64,000 nucleotides of DNA from Rhodamnia argentea (taxonomy: Eukaryota; Streptophyta; Magnoliopsida; Myrtales; Myrtaceae), in assembly GCF_020921035.1 (NCBI RefSeq), contig NC_063151.1, positions 28,774,934-28,838,933 of the forward strand, read 5' to 3'. Position numbers and translations under genes: made by a program. The number at the start of each line of letters is the position of its first letter. The stretch's first letter is position 1. The notes beneath the pieces are model-generated. The model had not been told where the DNA came from, did no database searches, and worked only from the letters and a program-made list of their open reading frames with translations. Shown piece after piece: positions 45,096 through 56,500 of this stretch.

Positions 45096-48000
45096 ATTAT
45101 TGTTGTCATTAAAGATGTATTTGTGTTTCGATTTTGATGCGGTGGTGATGGATGGGCTTCCTGTTGTTGAACCAAAACGACGACTTTCCTCGCACGAATC
45201 GTAGCTGTCCGGGCGGGTCGCACTGAATTTATGTCTATCGGATTTTGCCGGCACTTTTTTTTTTTTTTTTCAATTAGCGATATTATGATATCTATTTAAT
45301 TCTACACATTTATCGAAATCAAAAATATATTTTCTTTGATATTGTATATCCTTAATTGATTTATTTAATACTATGTTGATCTTTATTACTTTAGATAGTC
45401 ATGTAATAAAGCCTATTCTCCATTTACTCTTTTTATATTCGTGATTCTTATCTCCCTTTTTAATATTCTTTAACTCTCTCTTTTATTTTTCTTGGGATCG
45501 GCATGGCGTTGCGCCCGAACGTGTGTACGACTTCTCGAAACAACACGCGTGTGAATTTGCTGATATTAAATCAAGAATTAAATTAATAAAATCAGTTTGA
45601 AATTGACATGGCATTCATGAAATGCATGTTGCTTCTATCGATATGAAATTGCGGATATAATCATAAATAACGGGTTTCCCTACCAATAATGCTTATATTA
45701 ATTTATACCGGTATTGGATCACGACCTTCTCTTTCATCCGATTATAGTTTCGAATGACCCGTTGGTGCCATCAATTTTTTTTTTTGTTCGTCCTATCTTT
45801 TACTCTTATTACTCGGTACCTTTGCACTGCCTCTCTGCAAAGAGCGGAAGTCTAACCCCGCATCTATGATAGTAGCACCTCCATGCCCAATCATCTTACG
45901 GCCTCAAATCCCTACTACGGCTCTGATCACGGGAATGCTGGGATTATGATGTTCTTTCTCCGCACGGGGTTTGACCATTTTGTTTGAGAGGACCTAAACT
46001 AAAGGGAAAACCAAAACGGAAGAAGAAGATATGCACAACTTTTTCTCCAAGCAAAAGTCGTTTCTTGCCTCTCAAGGGTGTGACCAGGACATGGAATTCC
46101 CAAGCCATGTCCAACTTGCATGCCACGGAAGAATCGATCAAAGTTTTTGCCAATTTTGCGGATTTTATGGAATATTCCCGCTAAGTATGTACGGAAACAG
46201 GAGAATGAAGGAAATCTAAATCTATATGGGGTGTTGCTTCTATGATTGCTTGCAAAATGTGTAAAATCTCCGGACGATGAAACGTAGCCGTGCCAGTATT
46301 GCCTGCCGTTACCCGGGCCGAAGTTCGCCGCCCTTCTTTTTCCTTGGTTATGACCTTTTGCAAGAAAAAAACATATATTGCATGATCTTTAAATCTTATA
46401 GACTAGATTGAACCGTCGATATCTCGAAATCGATCGTACTTAACAAAATAGCTAGTTTACCATTACCATCTTTAAAAGTCACAAGTTTTGTATATTGGGT
46501 GCATTGTGATTGATATTATCTATCGTGTTGATGAAGAGTTGAATTCACGTAACATATTGTAGAGCATAAAAATTAGGGGTGGGCGGTTCTACGGTTGATC
46601 CAGGTTCTCCAATTTTTGGAATGTGAAATTTGCCATGCATATCCTGGAATCTGCTGCATTGCGGGTTCTAGGGTCTACTTGTGTTCTACATATATTATTG
46701 ATTGAACGATTGCAATGAATCATCACTTCTAATGACCATCATTTGCTATTACAAATCACTCACCACACATCATATTTAGACACATGAAAAATATGAAATA
46801 TTACCAAAGTAAAAGTCTCACTTATAGATATCGCCATAATTTGAAACTCGGACTAGTGGTTCTAGATTATATATTCATCATCAAACGTCATGAAATGCTG
46901 TGGAATCATAGGAAAGTATAGAACAAGAAAAACACAAAATACTTATTTCATCCACCTCGAACCTACCGTCGAAATTTTTGAAGTTTGTTTGTAAAATAAA
47001 CAAAACAAAAGTTGCATTTCTAATCCCACATAGAATAGAAAGGAGAGTACAAGTTTCTTTATTAGTTAGAAGGCTATTATAGTTTTTCAAAATAAAGAAA
47101 TGGGCAAGTGGGCTAGATCCCACTATACCCGTGCGCGGGTGCACGATTTTGACGTGGTTATTAGATAGACGCACTTAGCACTATAGTAACAATAATTAAC
47201 TGTTGAACACTATCGAAACAGTTCACTTAGGAGTTAAAGTTAATTTGTATTTTATTATTATTATTTAATTTCAAATTTTATACAATGAAGAGTCACAATT
47301 TTTCAGAAACGGCGGTTTTCATGCACGAATAGTCATGTCTAAAATGCGACTTTTCGGACATGAATATATGCGTTCGTATGGAAAGTTCGGACACTAAGAG
47401 GTGTGTTGTATTAATATTATATAATGGACAGTTCAGTTCATTTTCAAAAGTTACTTTCATTTTTTCGTTTTCCTTCAAAAGAGAGACAACTATATTTCGT
47501 TGTTTCGCAGAGAGTTTTAAGAAATTTCTTGGAATTGCTATCCAGTATTCTTACCGTGAATTTGTTGTATCCTAAAGGGAATTTGCCAGAAACCTATAGT
47601 AACTTCATGGGGCAAACCGATCTTAAAATAGAGTGATTACACGCCTCAAAGTCCGATTACATTGTTACTCCATTTTTCCCATATTTTCCAATAGAAACAG
47701 CTTTTTCAACTTAAAAATCATCATGCATACACGAGAACCCGAAACCGGACCGATTCTCCGGTTATCAGTTCAATTCCGAAATCATGCTCATCCTTAATAC
47801 ATATATACGTGCTCTATTGTGAGATAGAAGCGATTAGGACAAGCTATAGCCAGGCTTTTTGCTCAAGCCCACCTATCCCAGTTCTTGATATGCAAATGTT
47901 TGAGCCAGGTCGGACTTTCTCGTTAAACACCCTTTCCTAAGCTCGCCTAAGAAAGCATTCAGGCTCCTGGGGCGGCGGGTTACCAAACCCGGCCTCGGAA

Positions 48001-48498
48001 ATAGAATGAGCCATTTCGTCTTGTTGGAGGTATCAAGGAGAAACAATGGCCGATTCATCCGTCGTTCAAATCGTCGCCATTCGTTGGAAGTTAGAAGGCT
48101 GCAAAAACGAACGTGGGATTTTGCCAGGCGCCTTAACTATCTCTGCCGCTCTTCTCACATGCTTCCACGCGAGTTTCGGCTTTGCGCCGGGCCCGCGCAA
48201 GTGGACTAAAGTCTCGTAGTCTAAATAGCACCGACATCGATATGTAATACGCGACACGTAATTTCTCAAAAAATAGAGAATTTTAATACGTTATGATACG
48301 TTGTACATTAAATGTATATTTTCGTATATATATAAAAATATCGCCGTATTATTTTCCGTTGATTTATAAATCAATGCATTTGAGGGTGACTATATGCAGT
48401 GGTTCTAACTTAGACACTGGTCTCCAATTTGGAATTAAATTAACCCTGTGGAGTCTTTTGCTTTCACATGCTTGTTGTGAAGTTGGAACCGCAATTCT
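45096..48498. other. Intergenic, AT-rich, no gene seen
   Basis: 3.4 kb with no recognisable coding sequence on either strand. A poly-T run lies near 45257-45270. Phrases such as 'ggggtgggcggttctacggt' (46575) and 'gaacccgaaaccggaccgat' (47737) look like pieces of a dispersed repeat, but I could not define ends. Confidence 0.5.
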
Positions 48499-48732
48499 GG
48501 GTCCGTTTATTTCGCGAAAAATGAATGATCTAGATAACATTTTCTTAAGAATTATCCTCGACATAATTAGTCAACGAAAAATATTTGTATTATCTACAAT
48601 AATTTAAATATAAACATTTTCATGAACGGCGGAAATATTTAACATTCGTTTATTTTCATAAATATTCTAAGAGATCATTTTTAGGATAACGTTATTCAAA
48701 TCATTCATTTACGCGAAACTAACGAAGCGTCC
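48499..48732. mobile_element. MITE, TTTCGCGAAA-type family, copy B
   Basis: The left end GGGTCCGTTTATTTCGCGAA plus 'aaatgaatgat' pairs with the right end 'atcattcatttacgcgaaac' plus 'taacgaagcgtcc'. The centre shares 'cttaagaattatcctcgaca' and 'ataatttaaatataaac' type blocks with the other copies. Non-coding. Confidence 0.75.
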
Positions 48733-49449
48733 GTCAGAATCGTCATCCGTACCGTCTATATAATGTATGGAGAGGCACAAACAATTAGAGAATGTTATTA
48801 GTGCACGTATACATTTTCTAGTTTGCCACAAAAGCTTAATCATGCTGACAATTATCTACGTCGAATCATTATCCGATCACCACTCCTTAACACAATAGTC
48901 AAAAAGTTCATGCCCAATATCAAAGTTCGGTGAACATGTGCTTTTTCTCTCACCTGTCAACTCTCACAATTTCGAAAACAAATCTTTTTTAGCTGTGCAT
49001 CACCATGAAAGCAAGGTGAAAGACTTAACATGTCGATCGGGGCCATTAGAAAACGATGGCTCGCGCTCGAGTCCTGCCCGCCATGTACCTCCTCCCCTTT
49101 ACCCCGTCCGTACACCATAAAAGCAAAGAACGCGTGTGGAACGGCCCGCATCGACTCGAGCTCGAGAAGGGGAGGGTTTTGAACGAGAGATGGATGCACA
49201 TATGCAATTTAGATTCGAGGTCGGGATTTGAAACTCGAACTACTAAGGTAAACTAATTTTTTGCCCTCATAGTGTGTCAAGCTTTCACGGTTCACGTTAT
49301 CAATTAAGGTGAAAGAAAGCTGGCTCGGATATTATCTAAATGATCTCGAAAAATTAACGCATTTGGATAAATTATCCAATCTTACGAAATCGCATCGTTG
49401 GTTTTTGTGTTCTTTATGTACTTTCCCTAAACAGGATTATATCAATTTT
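48733..49449. other. Intergenic, no gene seen
   Basis: Lies between two MITE copies. No coding or RNA signal recognised. Confidence 0.5.
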
Positions 49450-49676
49450 AGGTTCCGTATGCAATTCGAAAATATTTTCCTGAAAAGTGATTGCTTATGT
49501 GGATTACGAAATTGAATGAACAAAATACTTTCGTCATCCTCGAAAATATTTAATATATAAATTATTATCGACAATGAAAATATTTTTAATTTATTAACTA
49601 CTTCAAGCGATGTAAGTGATTATTTTCAACAAACTATTTTTCAAATGGGTCGGTTATCGCGAAACAAATGAAGCAT
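49450..49676. mobile_element. MITE, TTTCGCGAAA-type family, copy C
   Basis: The left end is decayed ('aggttccgtatgcaattcga'). The right end 'ggttatcgcgaaacaaatga' plus 'agc' and the centre 'aaattattatcgacaatgaa' match the family (compare 'aaattattatcgatgagg' in copy A). Confidence 0.65.
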
Positions 49677-51232
49677 AGTCCCGAGATATATTTATACTAC
49701 GTAGTACGGTTGCGATGGGATCTGCATACTATGCACATGGGCTTGAGCTGGGCTCAGTTTCATGGACAAGGTGGGGTCCATGTGATTGCTGTCCATTTGC
49801 GTTGATTAGGCCGAGCCTTGATTTCCTGCAAGTGGCGGGCGATCTCGTCTTGCTGTTTTTTTTATTCTTCTTCTTCTTCTTTTGTTTTTTGGAATTTCCT
49901 GCCGCCTGGGAGAGGCGGAAATTCGAAGCGCCCGATTAAATCTTTTTTTTTTCATTCTTATGTTTATTACAATGGATTTTCAACATTTTTTTATGACAAG
50001 AGGGCTTACTAAACGAAACACCAACGATTTTATGGAATAATAAGTCGGTTGTGTTTTTCTCACGTGATTGAAATGTATGAAGTCCTTTGTGCATTCCGTA
50101 ATTTCTATTAATTCCCAATGTTTTATATCATATGTCTGGTCTCTATTTTGCGTGTTCGGTGTAATTATTGGAGACCAAATGTCTAATATACTCCACGGGT
50201 TGATCGAGAGAATATGCATATGTTGTTATTTGAATCCAAACTTTGAGAGAAGAAAATGAACATACTCGCCACTTGAGCAGCTACTTAGGGCCAATTGAAT
50301 AGTTGCTTGCTAGCTAAATTGGTGGCAAGTGATTAGTTCGAATCTATGTAGTTGAAAATACCGATTGCCCTATTAAATCTTCAATCGATCTAATGAAATT
50401 GATGAAAATTTGCAGGTATAATTCTCAAGCAGAGACGCTATAGCCTATAGGGGTGAAGAAGTGCGGAAGGGGAATGAGAATTGGGTCATGGTCAATGTTA
50501 GAATCATGAATGGTTGAGAGCTTCACTCCCAAAGCAAAAGGGTAGTTTGCGTTCCTTGAGCAGAAAGTTTTCTCCTTGACGAGCGGTGAAATCGGCTTTG
50601 CAAATTGCATGGCGTGGTCGTGCTATGATCGAGTTGACTTGGCGAATTCCAATCCTCAAGTTCCAATGCAGAGCTAGCGTGAATATCAAGCTTACTTACA
50701 AAACGTAGCTAGTGTAAAGATTAAGGTTACTTACAACAAAAATAACCCGATATAAACCTAAATATCGAGCTTCGTTATTCGCATGGATGACTTACAAGCG
50801 ATGTCAACAACCCGTGGCGACGGATTAAAAACGAAAACGAATTGCCATGAGACTTGGTCACTTTTCAGGCTTGTTGTAAGGTTGGACGAAACAAAAATCT
50901 TATGGGGACGCTTAAGATTTCCCTCTCTCGACCGAGGGTGGACCCTCGTTTTAAATAGATATATGAATTTCACTCTTCAAGATGATGATATCATGATATT
51001 TTAGTAAATAACTGAATCTCAATATGTTTGCTGCAGCCAATTCTTTTGTTATATTTTGATGGTGAAAAAGGTTTGCCTTGAATAATTCTCGAGTTTCATC
51101 AAATGTCATGCGATTCTCATGGCATAAGTAAGAAGAAAGCCAATGTCGAATGTTTCGCTTTTTGGATGAAACTATATAAATGTGGACTATTCAGGCTCTA
51201 TTTGTTTTCAACCCAAAAAAATAAAAATAAAA
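49677..51232. other. Intergenic, no gene seen
   Basis: A TTC microsatellite lies near 49866-49881. No gene recognised. The 'ctctctcgaccgagggtgga' stretch near 50924 contains a short palindrome only. Confidence 0.5.
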
Positions 51233-51475
51233 GGCTATGCTTGTTTTACAGAAAAATGAATGGTTCGAAAAATATTTTTCTAAGAACGATCACATGTATC
51301 GCTTACAAAAATGAATGAATGAATAATATTTTTATCATCTACAAATATGTTTAGACTCAAACTGTTGTTAACAACAAAAAATTTACTATTAACTAGTTCT
51401 TTCGGATGATACAAGCAATCATTTTTCAGTATAGTAATTTTCAAATAACTTATTTTTTGCGAAACAACCGGAGCC
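51233..51475. mobile_element. MITE, TTTCGCGAAA-type family, copy D
   Basis: The left arm 'cagaaaaatgaatggttcga' plus 'aaaatatttttctaagaac' is nearly identical to copy E. The right end is 'ttttttgcgaaacaaccgga' plus 'gcc'. It also shares 'tgtatcgcttacaaaaatga' with copies A and E. Confidence 0.75.
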
Positions 51476-52031
51476 TCGATATTTTATCTTTATCAAGTAA
51501 CCACTCCTTTTTACACGTATTGAATAACTGTCTCATCAAATCCACACGCTTAAATAATCGCCAAATTCTTTTCAAAGGAAATTACTTACTCTTCATATAT
51601 AATCAAATCGAAAGTTGCGCACGGGCCTAGTGTAAATTAAAAGAACTCACTTTGATAAATAAAAAGCTAATGTTGGAGGGCTGTTCATACATATCCTATT
51701 CCTAGTAGTTAATTCGATTCCATAAGAGGGTGAAAAAGGCCATTATGAATTGAAATTCAATTTCGTCGCATGTTCCCACACCACGCTCCGCGTCATCGTA
51801 CGCTAATTATTCCCCGACAACTCATCGTCATCTGCTGCTAATAATCCCATAATTGCAGCTCAATTAACGAAAAAAGTGGAGATGACGCGTTATGGCCGAA
51901 GCAAAATGTGTACATCTCTAACGTAAACCCGATGCTGACTAAGAAATAGCTTGCTCTAGAATCACATATATTTCCTAATGTGCCACTAACTTTGTACAAG
52001 TTCCGATATTGCAAGTCTAGGCAAAATAAGA
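51476..52031. other. Intergenic, no gene seen
   Basis: Short spacer between MITE copies D and E. No coding signal. Confidence 0.5.
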
Positions 52032-52268
52032 AAGCGTTTTCGTTTGTTTTGAAATGAATGAATGATTTGAAAAATATTTTTCTAAAAATAATAGTCCGTA
52101 TCGCTTACAAAAATGAACAAACGAAAAACATATTAAAAAATATTTAAACATAAAATTTTTATTGCTAATAAAATATTTTTTATTGACTAATTATTAAAAA
52201 CAATACAAATGATCATTTTTATACAAATATTTTTTAAATTGTTCATTTTTCGCGAAACAAACGGAGCT
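52032..52268. mobile_element. MITE, TTTCGCGAAA-type family, copy E
   Basis: The left end 'agcgttttcgtttgttttga' plus 'aatgaatgaatgatttgaa' pairs with the right end 'gttcatttttcgcgaaacaa' plus 'acggagct'. Inner 'gaaaaatatttttctaaaaa' and 'cgtatcgcttacaaaaatga' match copies A and D. Confidence 0.75.
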
Positions 52269-52310
52269 TAATTCACGTCGTGATGGTCCAAGCACACTTG
52301 TTTAACTTTA

Positions 52311-52938
52311 GGTGCGTTTGATTCGATTTTGAGGGAATGCCTTTGAAAAAATGCAAAGGCCTTTGGGTTAAACGGATTTTTGAAAATGCAAACAATGTTT
52401 TGTAAACTGTATTTTAAAAATGCATTGAGAAACAACTTTGACTTAAATGCCATTTAGTAAAAATTACACCTTGTAAATGACTTTTGCTAGTTTTTTTAAA
52501 AATGAAAATTCTTAAACTATTTGCCGGCAAGACTAAGCCTCTGGGGAGGCAATTTGGCCACTGGCCAACCTCGCTTGAGGTTGCACAACCTCGGGCGGGC
52601 TTGGGTCACACGATCAAAGTGATATTGATGGTGGCTCAATTTGGCCGTTGGCCACTCGCGAAGGACTTCGTCGGAAAAGTTAGGGTTTTGGTGGACATTT
52701 TTTGAATTATGAAATTTGATTGAGGGCAAAGTTATAAAAAATATGTATTTGCATTCTAGAAATACAGCATTCTAAAGAATCTCTGGATCTACCTTGGGTT
52801 ACAAGCCTCTAGAATATTTTTTGAAATGCAATTGCATTTTCCTAAAGTTTTCCAACAAACGAATCAAACATCGTTGGCATTTGCTTAAAGGACTTTGGAG
52901 CTCCAGAGCTCATTGAGAATGCCGAGTCAAACGGACCC
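52311..52938. mobile_element. Non-autonomous terminal-inverted-repeat element, about 630 bp
   Basis: The left end GGTGCGTTTGATTCGATTTT resembles the complement of the right end (GGGTCCGTTTGACTCGGCAT). The interior (about 52525-52700) is GC-richer and partly palindromic: 'ggcaatttggccactggcca' faces 'ggctcaatttggccgttggc', around 'cctcgcttgaggttg'. No transposase frame. No convincing target duplication was found. Confidence 0.5.
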
Positions 52939-53582
52939 GAAATCTACCACGGATGCATGCAAGAAACGTATGCTTTATTGCTTACGTGGTGTTGCGGAAA
53001 TACCTGGATGATAATCCGAAGCACGAGTTCGATAAAGCTGGGTGATCAAAGGAGAAAATTATGTTTGTCCTGTCCAAAGGTGGGTTACAAATTGTCCCAG
53101 CTACTTCTTCCCTTCATTGCGATAGATTTCCAATTTTTCCTTGTGCTTTATTTTTTTATTTTTTACCAAAAGAAGCGCGGACAGAACCGACAAATTCTCC
53201 CTCCTGACAAAAATCCGGCGCGATCCAACGCTCTGCTTCTCTTCAGACTGCGAAGGTGGTCCCACCGCATTCTTCCTCTCACGTGCCGCCCACTCCGCAC
53301 GTGCCTCAGAACCCCCCGTTCCCTTTTCCCTCCCTCCCCCTTCCTCTCTCCCGCTGTTCCGAGATTCTAACCTGCCAGCTGATAAATCCAGATAGAGAAA
53401 GGTAGAGAGAGAGAATCTCATTTCTCTCCTAAAGCCGGACGTTCCAAGGAAGCATTCTCGCTCCGGATCCCCCAGCCCGGGACCCGATTAGGTCTCCGGC
53501 TGAATGCTCGATCGCGGATCTGGAAGTTCCCCGGAGCTCGTAGAGGTTTCTCGGAGGCGGCGATTGCGACGAGCTCGGAGAA
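52939..53582 (+). promoter_or_regulatory. Promoter and leader of the BLTP3-like gene
   Basis: A pyrimidine-rich block (about 53280-53355) followed by a GA-rich stretch (53391-53415) precedes the ATG at 53583, as is common for plant leaders. No clear TATA box. Confidence 0.4.
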
Positions 53583-56500
53583 ATGGAGTCGATACTGGCT
53601 CGGGCCTTGGAGTACACTCTCAAGTACTGGCTCAAGTCCTTCTCCCGAGATCAGTTCAAGTTGCAAGGTCGCACCGTTCAGCTCTCTAATCTAGGTAATT
53701 CCCCCAGCTTTCTTCTCTCTTTCCTTTTCTTGGCTTGTATTAAGTAAATGTTTCGCTTGTTACGTTGCCGAGTTCTACTCTAATTCATTTCGCTGCTGTG
53801 ATCGATGAAAATGGTTGTTCGCCGCTTTGCAATTGTGCTGTGTCAGATCAATTTGCTGTCTGTCGTCTGTCTCGATTTTGCTAGTTTGTTGAGGGTGATT
53901 GCCAATCGCTTTGGTATGACTGCATGATAAGAGGACTGACGATCTCCTTTGGCATTTTAGATATCAATGGAGATGCTCTGCATTCAAGCGTTGGACTGCC
54001 GCCGGCATTGCATGTGACGATGGCAAAGGTTGGCAAGTTGACGCTAACCGTAAGTGTTCTCTTCTTTGTACTGGTTTATTTATTTGGAGTTGCTTGTCTA
54101 TCCGTTGTTTGATTATTAGAGATGTTTGAAGAAGCAGGACAAATGAAATGGGAATTGCTATGTTTACTCCAGTGGAAGTCTTAAGAGATTCCGGCTCACT
54201 TGGTGCCCTGGAATTCCTTTTAACAACTAGTTTTCTGGTTAAAAGCCCTGGATTAGCAAGTTTCCCGGTCCAGTGGAGTCTCATTTACTGCTGACTTGAG
54301 TTGTTTGATTTGTTTTCCTATAGCTTCCGTCCGTAAGCAACGTCCAGGTGGAGCCAATTGTGGTGCAAATTGACAGGCTTGATCTGGTTCTGGAGGAGAA
54401 TCCAGATGCTGAAGCGTCTAGGAGTACATGTAGGTAATGTGGATGTCATTATGCATGAGATATTGCATCATGCTTCTTGTTGATCTTGGTTTTCCAGATG
54501 ACTTCAATGTTTGACTTCAATTCTTCTGCAGTACGCCATCATCTGCTGGCTCTGGATGGAGTAGCGGTTACGGATTTGCTGATAAGGTCAGGCTCACTTT
54601 GATTACAAGAATTCTCCTAGCATTTCAAGTGCTACTTTATTTGGAGTATGTGGACATAATTTATTTGTCTACTCCCACCTCTCACTTCCTAACTGCATTT
54701 GGCTAGTATGTGCATGATTAGTGATGGATTCTGAAACAGCATCTTCCTTTAGTTTTTTGCAATCTAAAAATCAGTTGAGACACCTATAGCCAAAAGCTTT
54801 TCGTAGTTTTTTTTTTTGGGGGGTGTGGTTTGGTATTGGGCTGGGTTTTTCCTGTGTGTTTTTATTTTCGTTTCTGTGAATGTGCCCTGATTTATGGCTT
54901 TGCATCTCATTGCCTTTTATAGAATGAATTCTTTTTGTCCTTTATGTTTGCTTGTCCCTTCTTTCCCTCTCCTGCCTGGTAGTCTCTTTGTAGTACAAAG
55001 TCAACTTTCCGAGATATTTGATTTTCCATCTCTTTAGATCCACCTTCAGCCAAAGGTCTCTCTAGATCCATGCTACTCGAGCACTTAAATCGTTTGTGAA
55101 TGTTGCTGAATGTTCAAATACTGCTCCAAATAATATTTACTTTGTGCTTGTAAATTTCTAGATTGCAGATGGAATGACTTTGGAGGTTACCACTGTCAAC
55201 CTTCTTCTTGAAACTCGCGGAGGTGGCAAGAGACAAGGAGGAGCTGCATGGTGAGTTATTCACTTTCCTTAGGAGGTATAGTGCAGAACTCATCATCAGC
55301 GGGAATTACTTGTTTTTGGAAGACAATCTATGTCATTAAAATGGGATGGTTTATGAAGGGTTGGTTCCAAAACCTACTCCCAAAAGATGACTTCATCATC
55401 TACTCCGGCCTTTAAGCACTTGTTTTTATGTATACCCCTTCATTTTTGTATAGTTATTGAATAATTATTAATCTGCCTATATTAGGAAATCCTTGGCACA
55501 GCCAATGCGGATTATTATTGTTCATTACATGAGAACACAACTTGATCTTGACACAAACTTAGCATACTTAGATCCACAGTAATCACAATTGTGTTGATAA
55601 TATATATTTTACTGTATTAAATTTAACTTTTATCCAAGACACATGCGTTGAGAACAGAACTTGATCTTGACACAACATATTTAGATCCACAAGTAATTTT
55701 TGGACTTCCAAACTTATCACTTGAGAGTTTAATAGTATTCCTCAAGAGAAGTAGATTATTGACTGTACGACATGTAAATTATCGATTTAATAAGTGGTGC
55801 CTGAGACTTTTTTCTTTAAATGTCTCACGTCTTAGGAATTTTCTTTCACAATATTAAAATAAAGGACAATATGCTTAATATATATCAACTCACGTACTTC
55901 TTTCTAGGTGTTTACTGAAAGATTCTTCTTGATACAGCTATTGATCTTAGAGAAAATCCAATTGAACTGATAGTATGTTTACTATTCTCATCATGCTGAA
56001 GTCATATATAGCAGCTCATCATATGCTTTAGATGACATGAAATATTATTGGTGTCTTGACATAATCATTCAAAGCTACTTAGCGACACATGTGGGCTGAC
56101 TGTGAAATGAAACATGTACTTGCACACAGCCTATTTCCATGATGATAGTGTTCATCTGATTGATGCTGTGACTTTATGGTTCATGTAAGGCAAAAAGATT
56201 TCCTGTTTCCAGCTCAATAAAATGATGCTGAGCTCTCAGTTTATAATGGTGGCAGACTGTCGGAAAGTGGGAGTGGCAATGTAAATGTGGACAAGAATAT
56301 GCAATATGTCATATGCAGTTTGGATAAAGCACTTTTTGTTTGTTTTTTTTTTTGTTTTGCTGTAGAGATCTTCATATGTAGATTTAAGTCGATTATCGTT
56401 GAAGTTCACCGGTAATGCTTTACTATCTTTTCCTCCCAATTCGTACCCTCCTCTTTTTTTTCGTTAACTTAGAATGATCTGTTACTTTTCTTTTGTTGTG

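Noticed and set aside
48006-48269. Short GC-richer stretch with frames on both strands
   Set aside because: Frames are under 70 codons and no motif or splice context supports a gene.
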